A stretch of DNA of 64,000 nucleotides. Origin: Gluconacetobacter tumulisoli. GTDB taxonomy: Bacteria > Pseudomonadota > Alphaproteobacteria > Acetobacterales > Acetobacteraceae. Below, in pieces: positions 25,604 to 35,978 of this stretch; the stretch's first letter is position 1; the number at the start of each line of letters is the position of its first letter. The notes under the pieces were generated by a model. That model made no database searches. It was given only the letters and a program-made list of their open reading frames with translations, and was not told the origin of the DNA. Made by a program: the position numbers and the translations under genes. Location of the stretch: the NCBI RefSeq assembly GCF_014174155.1, contig NZ_JABEQM010000005.1:62001-126000 (forward strand). Reading direction: 5' to 3'.

Positions 25604-27154
25604 TCAGGCCGTGGCATCCAGCGCCGGCAGGCCTGTCTCCATGCCCAGCGCCGACGCCGGCACACCGGCGGCGATCAGGTCGCGGGCGGCCTCGATGTCC
25701 GGGGTGAAGACGCGGTCACGGTCGTAGAAGGCCACCTTCGCCCGCAGGGCGGCGACCGCGCGGGCCAGCGGGGCCGAGGTTTCAAGCGGGGACAGGAAGT
25801 CGATTCCCTGGGCCGCCGCCAGATATTCGATGGCGACGATGTCGCGCACGTTGACCACGATGTCACCCACCCGCCGCGCCGCGAACGTCGCCATGCTGAC
25901 ATGGTCCTCCTGGTTGGCTGAGGTCGGCAGGCTGTCCACGCTGGCGGGATGGGCCAGCGTCTTGTTTTCCGACGCCAGCGCCGCCGCCGTGACCTGCGCG
26001 ATCATGAAGCCCGAATTCAGGCCGCTGTCGCGCACCAGGAAGGGGGGCAGGCCACTCATCTGCGCATCGACCAGCAGGGCCAGACGGCGTTCGGCGATCG
26101 CGCCGATTTCGGATACCGCAATGGCCATCAGGTCGGCGGCGATGGCCACCGGTTCGGCGTGGAAATTGCCGCCGGACAGCATCTCGTCGGTGTCGGCGAA
26201 ATGGATCGGGTTATCCGACACCGCATTTGCCTCGATCAGCAGGACAGATGCCGCGTGACGCAGATTGTCCAGGCACGCCCCCATCACCTGCGGCTGGCAG
26301 CGCAGGCAGTAGGGATCCTGCACCCGTTCGTCGTCTTCGCGGTGGGAGGCCCGGATCGCCGAACCCGCCATCAGCGCACGATAGACGGCGGCGCATTCGA
26401 TCTGCCCCTTCTGGCCGCGCAGGGCATGCAGGCGGGGATCGAACGGGGCGTCCGTGCCCCGCGCCGCATCCAGGGTCAGCGCCCCGGTGACCAGGGCCGC
26501 CTGGAACAGCCGTTCGGCGTCGAACAGCGCCACCAGGGCCAGCGCGGTCGAGGCCTGCGTGCCATTCAGCAGCGCCAGTCCCTCCTTGGGGCCCAGCACT
26601 ACCGGCGTCAGGCCCGCCGCCCGCAGGGCCTCGCCGCCCGGCAGAGTGCGGCCTTCGAAAACCGCCTGCCCCTCGCCGATCATGACCGCCGTCATGTGGG
26701 CCAGCGGGGCCAGGTCACCGGACGCGCCGACCGATCCCTTCTGCGGGATGACTGGCAGAACGCCCCGATTGCACATATCCAGCAGCAGCTGGACGATGTC
26801 CGCCCGCACGCCCGAATAGCCGCGGCCCAGCCCGTTCGCCTTCAGCAGCATGATCAGCCGCACCGTGCGTTCGTCCATCGGCGCGCCGATCCCTGCCGCG
26901 TGGCTCAGGACCAGGTTCCGCTGCAGGTCGCGCAGGTTGGAATCCGCGATCCGGGTCTTGGCCAGCTTGCCGAAGCCGGTATTGACGCCATAGACCGGCC
27001 TGCCGTCGGCCACGATTCGCGCCACGGACCGCGCGGCATCATCCAGCTGCGCGCGTGCTTCCTCTGCCAGGGTCAGGCTGGGCGCCGAGAAGGCGAACCG
27101 CCGCAGATCCGTAAGACCGAGCGCGCCCGGCGTCAGGACGAAAGAATCGGTCAT
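25604..27154 (-). CDS. hutH: Histidine ammonia-lyase
   Basis: A 516-residue cytosolic lyase that removes ammonia from histidine to give urocanate. The autocatalytic MIO cofactor forms from A144-S145-G146 in [17 protein letters not shown]. The active-site tyrosine Y56 is in [10 protein letters not shown], and [24 protein letters not shown] and the late NQEDHVSM are all family signatures; these favour histidine over phenylalanine or tyrosine lyases. The ATG at 27154 is preferred; the longer frame to 27232 runs through the promoter. No hutU, hutI, hutG or hutC is adjacent, so the rest of the pathway must be elsewhere or absent. A HutC-type operator covers its promoter. Confidence 0.92.
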   Translation of the reverse strand: MTDSFVLTPGALGLTDLRRFAFSAPSLTLAEEARAQLDDAARSVARIVADGRPVYGVNTGFGKLAKTRIADSNLRDLQRNLVLSHAAGIGAPMDERTVRLIMLLKANGLGRGYSGVRADIVQLLLDMCNRGVLPVIPQKGSVGASGDLAPLAHMTAVMIGEGQAVFEGRTLPGGEALRAAGLTPVVLGPKEGLALLNGTQASTALALVALFDAERLFQAALVTGALTLDAARGTDAPFDPRLHALRGQKGQIECAAVYRALMAGSAIRASHREDDERVQDPYCLRCQPQVMGACLDNLRHAASVLLIEANAVSDNPIHFADTDEMLSGGNFHAEPVAIAADLMAIAVSEIGAIAERRLALLVDAQMSGLPPFLVRDSGLNSGFMIAQVTAAALASENKTLAHPASVDSLPTSANQEDHVSMATFAARRVGDIVVNVRDIVAIEYLAAAQGIDFLSPLETSAPLARAVAALRAKVAFYDRDRVFTPDIEAARDLIAAGVPASALGMETGLPALDATA

Positions 27155-27207
27155 CGCCGGCCGGCCGGACGAGGGAGAGAGACGGTCATGGCAAAACCTT
27201 GAATGTA

Positions 27208-27251
27208 CTTGTATATACCATTCGATAGCCACACCGTCCTGACCCTGTCAA
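27208..27251 (-). promoter_or_regulatory. hutH promoter with HutC-type operator
   Basis: On the minus strand a perfect TTGACA (27251-27246) is followed after 18 bases by TATCGA (27227-27222), placing the start of transcription near 27215. The palindrome GTATATAC at 27211-27218, in the context CTTGTATATACC, sits on that start point. GntR-family regulators of the HutC group bind sequences of the form NyGT-MTA-kACNy, and this site matches nearly all of it. Repression relieved by urocanate would be the expected control. Confidence 0.55.
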
Positions 27252-27261
27252 TCCGGCCCGC

Positions 27262-30024
27262 TCAGCCCTGCCGCACCCGCCCGACCAGGACGTCCAGCGG
27301 CAGGCTGCCCTCCAGCATCGCCAGGCGCCGCAGGGCGTCGGCGTCGCAGGTCCGCCCGGGACGGAGAACGGAGGTCCATGACCCCGGCAGGTCGTCCCGC
27401 CATTCCAGCACCGTGCCCGACGACGACAGGGCGGGGCAGGACAGGTCCGCCGGATCGGGCGCGAGACCGAACGGCAGGCGCGGCGCAACGACCAGCAGGC
27501 ACAGATCGCCCAGCGTCCGGGTGAAGACGATGAGATGGCGCCGCCCGGGACCCAGCACGCGGACCGGGGCATAGGCTCCATCTGCGAACAGCCCGGGCTG
27601 TTCCCTGCGCAGATGCAGTACCGCCTGGATCAGCCGCTGCTTGACGCATCCGTCCCGCCAGTGCCGGGCAAGGGCGGCGACGTCGTCGTCGGTCGTCAGG
27701 CTGTCCGTCCGGGCCGCGAAATCGACCGGCCGGCGATTGTCCGGATCGACGAGGCTGAAATCCCAGTATTCGCATCCCTGATACAGATCGGGCACCCCGG
27801 GGCAGGTCAGGCGCAGCAGCGTCTGGGCCAGCCCGTTCAACGCCCCGGCGGGGGCGATGCGGCCGACAAGGGCGTCAAGGGACGCCAGGAAATCGTTCGA
27901 TGGGTCCGGATGCAGCAGGGCGTCGACGAACTGGCGGCATCCCTCCTCATACGCCGGATCGGGGTCGGTCCAGCTGGTATGCCGCTTCGCCTCGCGCAGG
28001 GCCTTGGTCTGCCAGGCCTGTATGCGGTCGCGGAACATGTCGCAGGCCTTGGCGTGGGGGGCGGCATCTGTCATCGGCCATGTCGCGGCCAGCACCTGAT
28101 AGAGGATCAGTTCGTCCGCCCGGTCCGGCGCGGAACCGGAACGGACGCGGCCGCGCAGCCCGGTATTCAGGTCGGTCCATTCCCCCACCTGGCGGCCCCA
28201 GTCCACGCCCGCTTCGGACAGAACGGCCAGCCGGGCGCGCGAATCCTCGCCCCGCTTGTGATCGTGCGTCGCGGTCGCCAGCATCGCCCGCGGAAAATCA
28301 CGCAGCCGGGCGAGGTTCGCGGCATGGAACGCATCGATTGTTCCGGCGAACAGCGCGGGATGGGTGCCCACGTCGTTGCGCGACAGCAATCGGCCATAGC
28401 GATAGAAAGCCGTGTCCTCGACCGCCTTGGCGGCGAGCGGCGCGCTGAGATGCTCGAAGCAGGCGATGGCGGGACCGGCCCCCATCGCCACGCCGGAGGG
28501 ACCGAACCTCTTTTCGATCCAATCCAGGATCGGCCCGTGCGAAGGCGGAAGGTCCGCCCGTGCGGCCCGGCAGGCCCGGCGCAGGATCCGGCGGTCGGCC
28601 GCCCCGGGCGCCAGCGACATATCGCCGGCATAGGTCCGGTAGACGGGAAAATGGACCAGGATCCGCCGCAGGACGCGCGCGATCGCGGCATCGGTGAAAT
28701 CGCGCGTCCGCTCGTCCCGGCGCGCCAGTTCGGCCAGCAGGTGCACCAGCCGCCCGTATTCCGCACCCAGCACCCCGGACAGGACCATCTCGCGCGCGGC
28801 GCGCTCTTCGATCCCGAAGGACACGGCGCCCGCCGCCGCCCAGACCCAGAGGTCCGTCAGCGCCGCCTCGCCACGCGGATCGTGCAGGACGGCATCGACC
28901 TGTTCCAGGAAATCATATCCGGTCGACCCGTCGGTGTCCCAGGATCCGGGCAAGGCCTCGTCCGGCCCCAGAATCTTCTCGACATGGATCGAGGCGCCGG
29001 GCGGCGCGTCGGACGGCCGCAGGGGGGCCAGCTCCGACAGGCGGCGGCGCAGGCGCAGGCAGTAATCGGCCGGGCGGGTCAGCCCGTCGACATGATCGAC
29101 CCGGACGCCGTCGATCAGCCCGCGCGCATACAGCGAGAAGACCGTATCGTGGACGGCGTCGAACACATCGGGATGCTCGACGCACAGGCCCGCCAATCCG
29201 GTGATGTCGAAGAACCGCCGCCAGTTGATGATATCGCCGGCGGTGCGCCACCAGGCCAGCCGGTAATGCTGCCGTTCCAGCAGGCGATGCAGCCGTTCCC
29301 CCCCGCCTGGCGTGGCGGGATCGTGCCGGGCAATCGCCTGGCCGATGATCCGCGCCCCCTCCGGCGTCCCGCCCCACTGCCCGAAATCGCACAACAGGCC
29401 ATCCGCCGACGCGGGCGGGGCGGCGCACAGATGCGCAAGGATGTCGGCCACGGGCGCCGGAAGATCGATCCCGTCGAACAGATCGCGATAATCCCGGGGA
29501 CAGATCGGAAAACGATGTTCGTAATGCTGGCAGAAGAAGACCCCGTCCTGCCCGTCATGGCGCAGCACGATGTCGCCGTTGCGCAGGGCCTCGCCATACG
29601 GGCTGCCCAGGAACGGCAGCAGCACCCGCCCGTGCAGCCATGTATCCGGCGGCGTCCAGTCGATGTCGAAGAAATGCGCGTACCGGCTGGACCGTCCCCA
29701 GGACAATACGTGATCCCACCAGCGATTTCCACTGCCCCCGACCGCCATGTGGTTCGGCACGATATCCAGGATCAGGCCCATGTCCCGGCCGCGCAGCCGC
29801 GCGACCAGCCGCGCCAGCGCGGCCTCGCCGCCTAGTTCGGGATTGACCCGGCCATAATCGATCGTGTCGTAGCCATGCGTCGATCCCGGCCGGGCTGCCA
29901 GCAGCGGCGAGGCATAGATATGGCTGATGCCGAGATCGGCGAAATAATCCACCCGCGCCGCGGCATCATCCAGCGTGAAGCCGCCGTGAAATTGCAGGCG
30001 GACGGTCGCGCGCAGGCCGGTCAT
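27262..30024 (-). CDS. treY: Malto-oligosyltrehalose synthase
   Basis: A 920-residue GH13 enzyme that rearranges the reducing-end linkage of malto-oligosaccharides to alpha-1,1, producing maltooligosyl trehalose. Visible features are FADLGISHIYASPLLAARPGSTHGYD near 28-53, LDIVPNHMA (conserved region I), the nucleophile region GVRVDHVDGL, IHVEKILGPDE with the general acid, and the late ATHDHKRGEDSRARLA specific to TreY. Length is slightly above the usual 700-900. It works with TreZ to make trehalose from glycogen or maltodextrin in the cytosol. It is last in a six-gene operon, coupled to malQ by an ATGA overlap. Confidence 0.93.
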   Translation of the reverse strand: MTGLRATVRLQFHGGFTLDDAAARVDYFADLGISHIYASPLLAARPGSTHGYDTIDYGRVNPELGGEAALARLVARLRGRDMGLILDIVPNHMAVGGSGNRWWDHVLSWGRSSRYAHFFDIDWTPPDTWLHGRVLLPFLGSPYGEALRNGDIVLRHDGQDGVFFCQHYEHRFPICPRDYRDLFDGIDLPAPVADILAHLCAAPPASADGLLCDFGQWGGTPEGARIIGQAIARHDPATPGGGERLHRLLERQHYRLAWWRTAGDIINWRRFFDITGLAGLCVEHPDVFDAVHDTVFSLYARGLIDGVRVDHVDGLTRPADYCLRLRRRLSELAPLRPSDAPPGASIHVEKILGPDEALPGSWDTDGSTGYDFLEQVDAVLHDPRGEAALTDLWVWAAAGAVSFGIEERAAREMVLSGVLGAEYGRLVHLLAELARRDERTRDFTDAAIARVLRRILVHFPVYRTYAGDMSLAPGAADRRILRRACRAARADLPPSHGPILDWIEKRFGPSGVAMGAGPAIACFEHLSAPLAAKAVEDTAFYRYGRLLSRNDVGTHPALFAGTIDAFHAANLARLRDFPRAMLATATHDHKRGEDSRARLAVLSEAGVDWGRQVGEWTDLNTGLRGRVRSGSAPDRADELILYQVLAATWPMTDAAPHAKACDMFRDRIQAWQTKALREAKRHTSWTDPDPAYEEGCRQFVDALLHPDPSNDFLASLDALVGRIAPAGALNGLAQTLLRLTCPGVPDLYQGCEYWDFSLVDPDNRRPVDFAARTDSLTTDDDVAALARHWRDGCVKQRLIQAVLHLRREQPGLFADGAYAPVRVLGPGRRHLIVFTRTLGDLCLLVVAPRLPFGLAPDPADLSCPALSSSGTVLEWRDDLPGSWTSVLRPGRTCDADALRRLAMLEGSLPLDVLVGRVRQG

Positions 30025-32090
30025 GCGATGACCCGGCCGTCACGCAGCAGGCGCAGCCTGCGGGTGGCTTCCGGGCGCGACAGCAGCGCGAGGTCCTGCC
30101 CGCCGGGATAGCGCCGCTGCCAGTTCGGATGGCCCGTGACGGTGCCGGGCAGATTGGGCTGTTCGATCAGGCCCAGTACGTCTTCCAGCGGCAGGATTGC
30201 CAGCGGCGACGGCGTCGTCCCGATGAAACGCGCGGCGGCATCAGCCACGATGCGGGCGCCCTCCTCGGTGATCGGGGGCATGGGGCCCGGTTCCGTCCCG
30301 GTATGGAGCACGCCCCACAGGGCCGCGCGGTCGCGATCACGCGCCGCCAGCAGGTCCTCGACCCGCGTGCTGCGGGGAAGCTGGCGCAACGTCCTGCGCC
30401 AGCCGATATCCGTGCCCAGCCACCAGCCCGAAACCGTCGGCAGGTCGTGGGTGCTGGTCATGGCCGCCGCATTCCGGTCCCACCCCGCCGCCGGCAGGAA
30501 GCCGCCCGCCGGGTCGCGCTGGAACCACAGCACGTTCATGCCCATGATCGCACGCCGTTCGGCATGGCGGCGATAATCGGGCGACACGGTGCCCAGATCC
30601 TCGCCGATCACGATCGCGTCGTGCCGGCAGGATTCCAGGGCCACCAGGCGCATCAGGTCCTGGCGCGGGAAGGACAGGTAGGCACCGTCGGTGGGCGCGC
30701 CGCCTTCGGGAATGATCCATAGCCGTTCCAGGCCCATCACATGGTCGATGCGCACGCCGCCCTGGCGGGCAAGCGTGGCCCGCAGCGTCTCGATGAAGGC
30801 GCGATAGCCATGCGCGCACATGCCGCCGGGCGAAAACGTCGTCAGGCCCCAGTTCTGCCCGATGGGGCCCAGAGGGTCTGGCGGCGCGCCCACCGACGCG
30901 CCGATCAGGAATTCGTCCTGCCGCATCCAGCACTGGCTGCCGGCAGGATCGGTGCCTACCGCCAGGTCGGCGATCAGGCCGATCTTCATCCCGGCCTCCT
31001 GCGCGGTGCGGCCCGCCTGCCCCAGGCTGCGCGCCGCCAGCCATTGCAGGAACAGGTGAAACCCGACCTCGTGCCGGCGTTCCCCGGCAAAGCGCGCCAC
31101 CTCGGGATTATCGGGACTGCGCAGGGCCGTCGGCCAGATGCGCCAGTTCCCGCCCCGGGGACCGCGGCGCAACTGTTGGGCATGCAGGGCCTCGAACACC
31201 GCATGCTGGTACAGCGGCTGGCCCTGCGCCTGGATGAACGCCGTCATCTCGGCGGGCGGCAGGGCGCGGACATGATCGTCATACAGTCCGCGCAGGATCT
31301 GCAGGCGCAGGGACGCCGCGCGCGGCCAGTCGATCAGCGCCGCATCTTCCAGCTGCTTCAGCGCGGCCTCGGGAATGCCGTGCCGGCGCATCGACTGCGC
31401 GATGTCGTGGGGCTGGAACCAGCAGCCCGCATCCGCCAGCAGGCTGTTGAGGAACAGGCGGCTGGACGGCGAATAGGGGCTGTACTGGTCGGGACGGGCG
31501 GCGAACATGGCATGGACCGGGCTGATCGCCAGCGCATCGGCCCCGGCATCCGCCGCCTGCCGCGCCAGGTCGGCCAGCGCGCCGAAATGGCCGATGCCGC
31601 CATCGCCCGGTGCGCGCAGGCCATAGATCTGCGCCGCGATCCCCCATGTCCGCCCCTTGCCGTTGCCGGCGCGCTCGCGCACCGTCCGGCAGGACGGGGG
31701 CGCCACCGCCAGGGTCGTCTGCCCGTTCCCGATTTCCAGCGTGTAATAGCCGATCCGCCCGATGGCGGGCACCACGACCCGGCCGTCATCGGACAGCGCG
31801 GCACGGCCGGACAGGATTTCGCCTTCCTCGGACACCAGCCGGAACGGCACCATGCCATCCGCCGTCACGGCGATTGGACATGCGGGCAGCCGCGTCGGGA
31901 CGCCCGCCTGCCCGACCATAAGCGTCGGCAGGATGGCACCGGCCGGGGGGACCTCACGCCCGCCCTCCAGCACGCGCAGGAGGCTGCGGAGGCTGTCCGC
32001 GCCGACCCGATGCATTTTTCCGTCCGTGCCACGCCAGGACGTCGCCAGGCCGGCCTGCCGCGCCCGCGCGTGCAGCGATTGGTCAGTCAT
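30021..32090 (-). CDS. malQ: 4-alpha-glucanotransferase (amylomaltase)
   Basis: A 689-residue GH77 enzyme that transfers alpha-1,4-glucan segments between malto-oligosaccharides. An N-terminal region of about 130 residues precedes the barrel, which begins with WGIAAQIYGLRAPGDGGIGHFGAL. Catalytic regions seen are GVRIDHVMGLERLW with the nucleophile aspartate, GEDLGTVSPD with the acid/base glutamate, and TSTHDLPTVSGWW. It lies between treY (4 bp overlap) and treZ (8 bp overlap), so translation is coupled. It probably lengthens short maltodextrins left after TreZ or debranching so they can re-enter the pathway. Confidence 0.93.
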   Translation of the reverse strand: MTDQSLHARARQAGLATSWRGTDGKMHRVGADSLRSLLRVLEGGREVPPAGAILPTLMVGQAGVPTRLPACPIAVTADGMVPFRLVSEEGEILSGRAALSDDGRVVVPAIGRIGYYTLEIGNGQTTLAVAPPSCRTVRERAGNGKGRTWGIAAQIYGLRAPGDGGIGHFGALADLARQAADAGADALAISPVHAMFAARPDQYSPYSPSSRLFLNSLLADAGCWFQPHDIAQSMRRHGIPEAALKQLEDAALIDWPRAASLRLQILRGLYDDHVRALPPAEMTAFIQAQGQPLYQHAVFEALHAQQLRRGPRGGNWRIWPTALRSPDNPEVARFAGERRHEVGFHLFLQWLAARSLGQAGRTAQEAGMKIGLIADLAVGTDPAGSQCWMRQDEFLIGASVGAPPDPLGPIGQNWGLTTFSPGGMCAHGYRAFIETLRATLARQGGVRIDHVMGLERLWIIPEGGAPTDGAYLSFPRQDLMRLVALESCRHDAIVIGEDLGTVSPDYRRHAERRAIMGMNVLWFQRDPAGGFLPAAGWDRNAAAMTSTHDLPTVSGWWLGTDIGWRRTLRQLPRSTRVEDLLAARDRDRAALWGVLHTGTEPGPMPPITEEGARIVADAAARFIGTTPSPLAILPLEDVLGLIEQPNLPGTVTGHPNWQRRYPGGQDLALLSRPEATRRLRLLRDGRVIA

Positions 32091-33873
32091 GGTCGGCCTC
32101 GGTCAGGCGTACGGCGATGCTGCGCGGCGGCAGGGCCGACCCCAGGGGATACGGATGCGGGGACCCGAACAGGAGCGGACCGTCGAACCCGGGCGGCACA
32201 TCGACCGTCGCGCCGCCAAGATTGAGCGTGATTGCCAGGACCGCCCCATCCCCCATCGTCCATCGCGCCGCCACGGCGGCGGCCCCGATCGGCACGGAGT
32301 CCAGGCTACGCGTCCCCCGCAGGCGCGGCACGATATGGCGGAACCGCAACGCCAGCAGCGTTTCGGTCAGCGCCCGCCAGTTCTGGCCCTTCGCGGTCCC
32401 GGCTTCGGCTGCATCCAGGACCGAGGCCGCGAAGGTCGCGGGATCATTCGGATCGGGGATCGTCTCGCGGCGCGCAGGGTCGCTGAAATGGGCGAAGGCC
32501 GCGAATTCGCGGCGCCGGCCGTCGCGGACGATCCGGCCCAGTTCGGGCACATGGCTGGTGAAGAACAGGAACGGGCGGTGCGATCCCCATTCCTCGCCCA
32601 TGAACATCAGCGGGATCTGCGGCGACAGCAGCAGCAGCGCATAGGCCGCTGCCAGCGCCTGCGGATCGGCCAGGGCGGTCAGCCGTTCGCCCATGGCGCG
32701 GTTGCCGATCTGGTCGTGATTCTGCAGGAACAGGATGAACGCGCTGGGCGGCAGGCCGGCCGAGGGCGTGCCGCGCGGCCGGCCGAGTGTCGGGAACACC
32801 TGCCCCTGGAACGCGAACCCCTGTCCCAGCACGCGGGCCAGGTCCGCCGCCGGGTCCCTGGAAAAATTCCTGTAGTACCCTTCATCCTCCCCGGTCAGAA
32901 GGACATGCAGGGCGTTGTGTCCATCATCGTTCCACTGCGCCGCGAATCCCATGCCCAGCAGGGCGGCGTCGTTGTTCTCGTTTTCCAGGATCAGATGCAC
33001 ATGACGGCCGGGCTCGGTCTCTGCCCGGACGCGGGTGGCCAGATCCACCAGCCAGTCCTGTTCGACGATCGCGTGCACGGCGTCCAGGCGCAATCCGTCG
33101 AACCGGTATTCCATCAGCCAGTACAAGGCGTTTTCGGTGAAATAGGTCCGCACCTGCGGCAGCCGGAAATCAATGGCCGCCCCCCACGGGGTCGACCGGT
33201 CGTCGCGAAAGAACGGCGCCGCGTAGGCGGCCAGGAAATTTCCGTCCGGCCCGAAATGATTGTAGACGACATCGAGAAAGACCATCATCCCCAGCCCGTG
33301 GGCGTGGTCGATCAGCGCCTTCAGTTCGTCCGGCGTGCCATAGGCGGACTCCGGCGCATAAGGCAGGACGCCGTCATAGCCCCAGTTGCGCCCTCCGGGA
33401 AATTCCGACAGCGGCATCAGTTCGATTGCCGTGATCCCCAGTGCCGCCAGGTCGGCGAGTCGATCCTGTACCCCGCGAAACCCGCCGGCCGCGCCGACAT
33501 GGATTTCATAGATGACCGTATCTTCCCACGCCCGGCCGCGCCAGTCGCCGTTCGACCAGGCATAGGACCTGGGATCGACGACCATGCTGGGGCCGAAGAC
33601 GTCGTCGGGTTGCGCGCGCGACGCCGGATCGGGAACCGTCAGGTCGGGCCGCACGCGATAGCGATAGCGCGCGCCGGCACCGCAGGACGCCACCACGCCG
33701 AACCAGCCATCATCATGCCGGTCCATCGCGATGGGCGGCAGGCCCTCGATTTCCAGTCCCACCGTATCGCAGGACGGCGCCCACAGGCGGAACCGCGTGC
33801 GCGAAGGGCCGATCAGGGTGGCGCCCGACATGCAGGTAAAGGCGTGGGTCGTACGCATGCCCGGTCCCTTCAT
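32083..33873 (-). CDS. treZ: Malto-oligosyltrehalose trehalohydrolase
   Basis: A 596-residue GH13 enzyme that cuts the alpha-1,4 bond next to the trehalose end of maltooligosyl trehalose and releases trehalose. The N-terminal CBM48-like domain (GPSRTRFRLWAPSCDTVGLEIEG) is followed by the barrel: EIHVGAAGGFRGV, ELMPLSEFPGGRNWGYDGVLPYAPESAYG, VVYNHFGPDGNFL, DGLRLDAVHAI with the nucleophile, LILENENN with the acid and FLQNHDQIGNRAMGERL. The start at 33873 is chosen because it makes an ATGA overlap with the glgX stop; longer in-frame starts lie inside glgX. Confidence 0.93.
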   Translation of the reverse strand: MKGPGMRTTHAFTCMSGATLIGPSRTRFRLWAPSCDTVGLEIEGLPPIAMDRHDDGWFGVVASCGAGARYRYRVRPDLTVPDPASRAQPDDVFGPSMVVDPRSYAWSNGDWRGRAWEDTVIYEIHVGAAGGFRGVQDRLADLAALGITAIELMPLSEFPGGRNWGYDGVLPYAPESAYGTPDELKALIDHAHGLGMMVFLDVVYNHFGPDGNFLAAYAAPFFRDDRSTPWGAAIDFRLPQVRTYFTENALYWLMEYRFDGLRLDAVHAIVEQDWLVDLATRVRAETEPGRHVHLILENENNDAALLGMGFAAQWNDDGHNALHVLLTGEDEGYYRNFSRDPAADLARVLGQGFAFQGQVFPTLGRPRGTPSAGLPPSAFILFLQNHDQIGNRAMGERLTALADPQALAAAYALLLLSPQIPLMFMGEEWGSHRPFLFFTSHVPELGRIVRDGRRREFAAFAHFSDPARRETIPDPNDPATFAASVLDAAEAGTAKGQNWRALTETLLALRFRHIVPRLRGTRSLDSVPIGAAAVAARWTMGDGAVLAITLNLGGATVDVPPGFDGPLLFGSPHPYPLGSALPPRSIAVRLTEADHD

Positions 33874-35978
33874 GTCTGCCGCCGCGCCTCGAAGCCCAGC
33901 AGCACGACGCCGCGTGCGGGGACGCGCCAATGCGTCACCGCGCCCAGTGATTCCTCGCCCCGCACCGGGTCGGCACTATCCAGCAGCATCGTCCATGTCC
34001 CCGGCACCGGCGGCAGGCTGCACTGCGCATCCTCCGCCCCCGCATTCAGGATCAGATAGGTGGTGTCCGTCCCGTTCCAAGCATCCGGACAGGACCGCAG
34101 CAGGCCCAGCACGCGTCCCCCTGCGTCGTTCCAATCCTCGGGCATCATCAGATTGCCGTTGGCACCGTACCAGGCGATGTCGGTCAGGCCAGGCACGGTC
34201 TCGCGATGTCCATACAGATAGCCGCGCCAGCGGACCGACGGGTGTGCGGCGCGCACCGCGATCAGCCGCGCCACGAAGGCGGACATCGCCCGGCCGGCCG
34301 GACTCTCCGCCAGCGACCAGTCGAGCCATGTCGTAGCATTATCCTGACAATAGGCGTTGTTGTTCCCATGCTGGGTCTGGCCGAATTCGTCGCCCGCCAG
34401 GATCATCGGCGTGCCCTGCGACAGGAACAGGGTCGCCGTCATGGCGCGCCTCAGCCGGTCGCGTGTGGCGATGATCGCCGGATCGTCGGTCGGGCCCTCG
34501 ACACCCCAGTTGGCGCTGTAATTCTCGGAATGGCCGTCCTGTCCGTTCTCGCCATTCGCGTCATTGTGACGGTTGTCGTAGCTGACGATGTCCATCAGCG
34601 TGAAACCGTCGTGGGACGTCACGAAATTCAGCGAACTCCATGGCCGCCGCCCGCGCCGGTCGAAGATGTCGCCCGACCCGCTGAGCCGCGCCGCCAGGTC
34701 CCCGCGCTGCAGCGGATCGCCGCGCCAGAATCGCCGCACCGTGTCGCGGAACCGGTCGTTCCATTCGGCGAATCCGGGTGGATGGTTCCCCAGCTGATAG
34801 CCACCCGGCCCCGGATCCCACGGTTCGGCAATCAGCTTGAGCATCGAAAGAACCGGATCCTGCCGCAGGACGTCGAAGAATCCGCAGAGCTGATCGAAAC
34901 CGTAGCTCTCCCGCCCGAGCGTGGAGCACAGGTCGAAGCGGAACCCGTCGACATGGAAATCGTCCGCCCAGTGCCGCAGCGAATCCATCACCATCTGCAG
35001 GACACGCGGATGGGACAGGTTCAACGTGTTGCCGCAGCCGGTATCGTTGATCAGATGCCGCTCGGCCTCCGGGACCAGCCGGTAGTAGCTGGCATTATCC
35101 AGGCCGCGATAGCACAGGGTCGGCCCCAGTTCGCTTCCTTCGCAGGTATGGTTGTAGACGACGTCCAAGATTACCTCGATCCCGGCCGCGTGCAGGCGAC
35201 GGATCGCGGTCCGGACCTCGTGGGGCGAGCCCTCGGCCAGATAGCCGGCATGGGGAGCGAAGAAAGCCAGCGTGTTGTAGCCCCAATAATTCGTCAGCCC
35301 CCGTTCCAGCAGGAACCGGTCCTTGACATAGGAATGGATGGGCATCAGTTCCAATGTCGTGATACCCAGCCGCAGCAAATGGTCGATCAGCTGCGGATCA
35401 GCCAGGGCGCGGAAGGTGCCGCGTTCCACCGGCATCAGGTCGCCGCGCCGCATCGTCAGGCCGCGCAGATGCGCCTCCATGATTACCGTCCGGTCCCACG
35501 GCACGCGCGGCAGCCGGTCGTCGCCCCAGTTGAAGGCGTCGTTGGTGACCACGCATTTCGGCATCGCCGGCGCGCTGTCTCGCCGGTCGATCGACAGATC
35601 GACGCGCGGCGAGTTGATCCGGTAGCCGAACAGCGAATCCGACCAGCTGAGCTGCCCGTGCAGGGCGCGGGCATAGGGATCGATCAGCAGCTTGTGCGGA
35701 TTGAACCGATGGCCGCGCAGCGGCTCATACGGGCCATAGGCGCGAAATCCGTACAGCAGCCCGGGCCGCGCATCGGGCAGGTAGCCGTGCCAGACCTCGT
35801 CGGTGCGTTCCGGCAGTTCGAAACGCGCGATTTCGCGCCGGCCGGAAGGATCGAAGATGCACAGGTCGATCCGCAGCGCATTGGCCGAAAATACCGCGAA
35901 ATTGACGCCCAGACCATCCCATGTCGCGCCCAGGGGCATGTTGGACCCCGCCCCCAGGCGCGCGGGAAAGCGCATCAT
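33870..35978 (-). CDS. glgX: Glycogen debranching enzyme (isoamylase type)
   Basis: A 702-residue GH13 enzyme that hydrolyses alpha-1,6 branch points of glycogen. It has an N-terminal CBM48 ([27 protein letters not shown]), YEAHLRGLT-like [38 protein letters not shown] (typical of GlgX/TreX), [25 protein letters not shown] with the nucleophile, [14 protein letters not shown] with the acid and [10 protein letters not shown]. The start at 35978 overlaps the glgB stop (ATGA). The frame is open further upstream inside glgB but without homology. It would supply linear chains to TreY and MalQ. Confidence 0.93.
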   Translation of the reverse strand: MMRFPARLGAGSNMPLGATWDGLGVNFAVFSANALRIDLCIFDPSGRREIARFELPERTDEVWHGYLPDARPGLLYGFRAYGPYEPLRGHRFNPHKLLIDPYARALHGQLSWSDSLFGYRINSPRVDLSIDRRDSAPAMPKCVVTNDAFNWGDDRLPRVPWDRTVIMEAHLRGLTMRRGDLMPVERGTFRALADPQLIDHLLRLGITTLELMPIHSYVKDRFLLERGLTNYWGYNTLAFFAPHAGYLAEGSPHEVRTAIRRLHAAGIEVILDVVYNHTCEGSELGPTLCYRGLDNASYYRLVPEAERHLINDTGCGNTLNLSHPRVLQMVMDSLRHWADDFHVDGFRFDLCSTLGRESYGFDQLCGFFDVLRQDPVLSMLKLIAEPWDPGPGGYQLGNHPPGFAEWNDRFRDTVRRFWRGDPLQRGDLAARLSGSGDIFDRRGRRPWSSLNFVTSHDGFTLMDIVSYDNRHNDANGENGQDGHSENYSANWGVEGPTDDPAIIATRDRLRRAMTATLFLSQGTPMILAGDEFGQTQHGNNNAYCQDNATTWLDWSLAESPAGRAMSAFVARLIAVRAAHPSVRWRGYLYGHRETVPGLTDIAWYGANGNLMMPEDWNDAGGRVLGLLRSCPDAWNGTDTTYLILNAGAEDAQCSLPPVPGTWTMLLDSADPVRGEESLGAVTHWRVPARGVVLLGFEARRQT

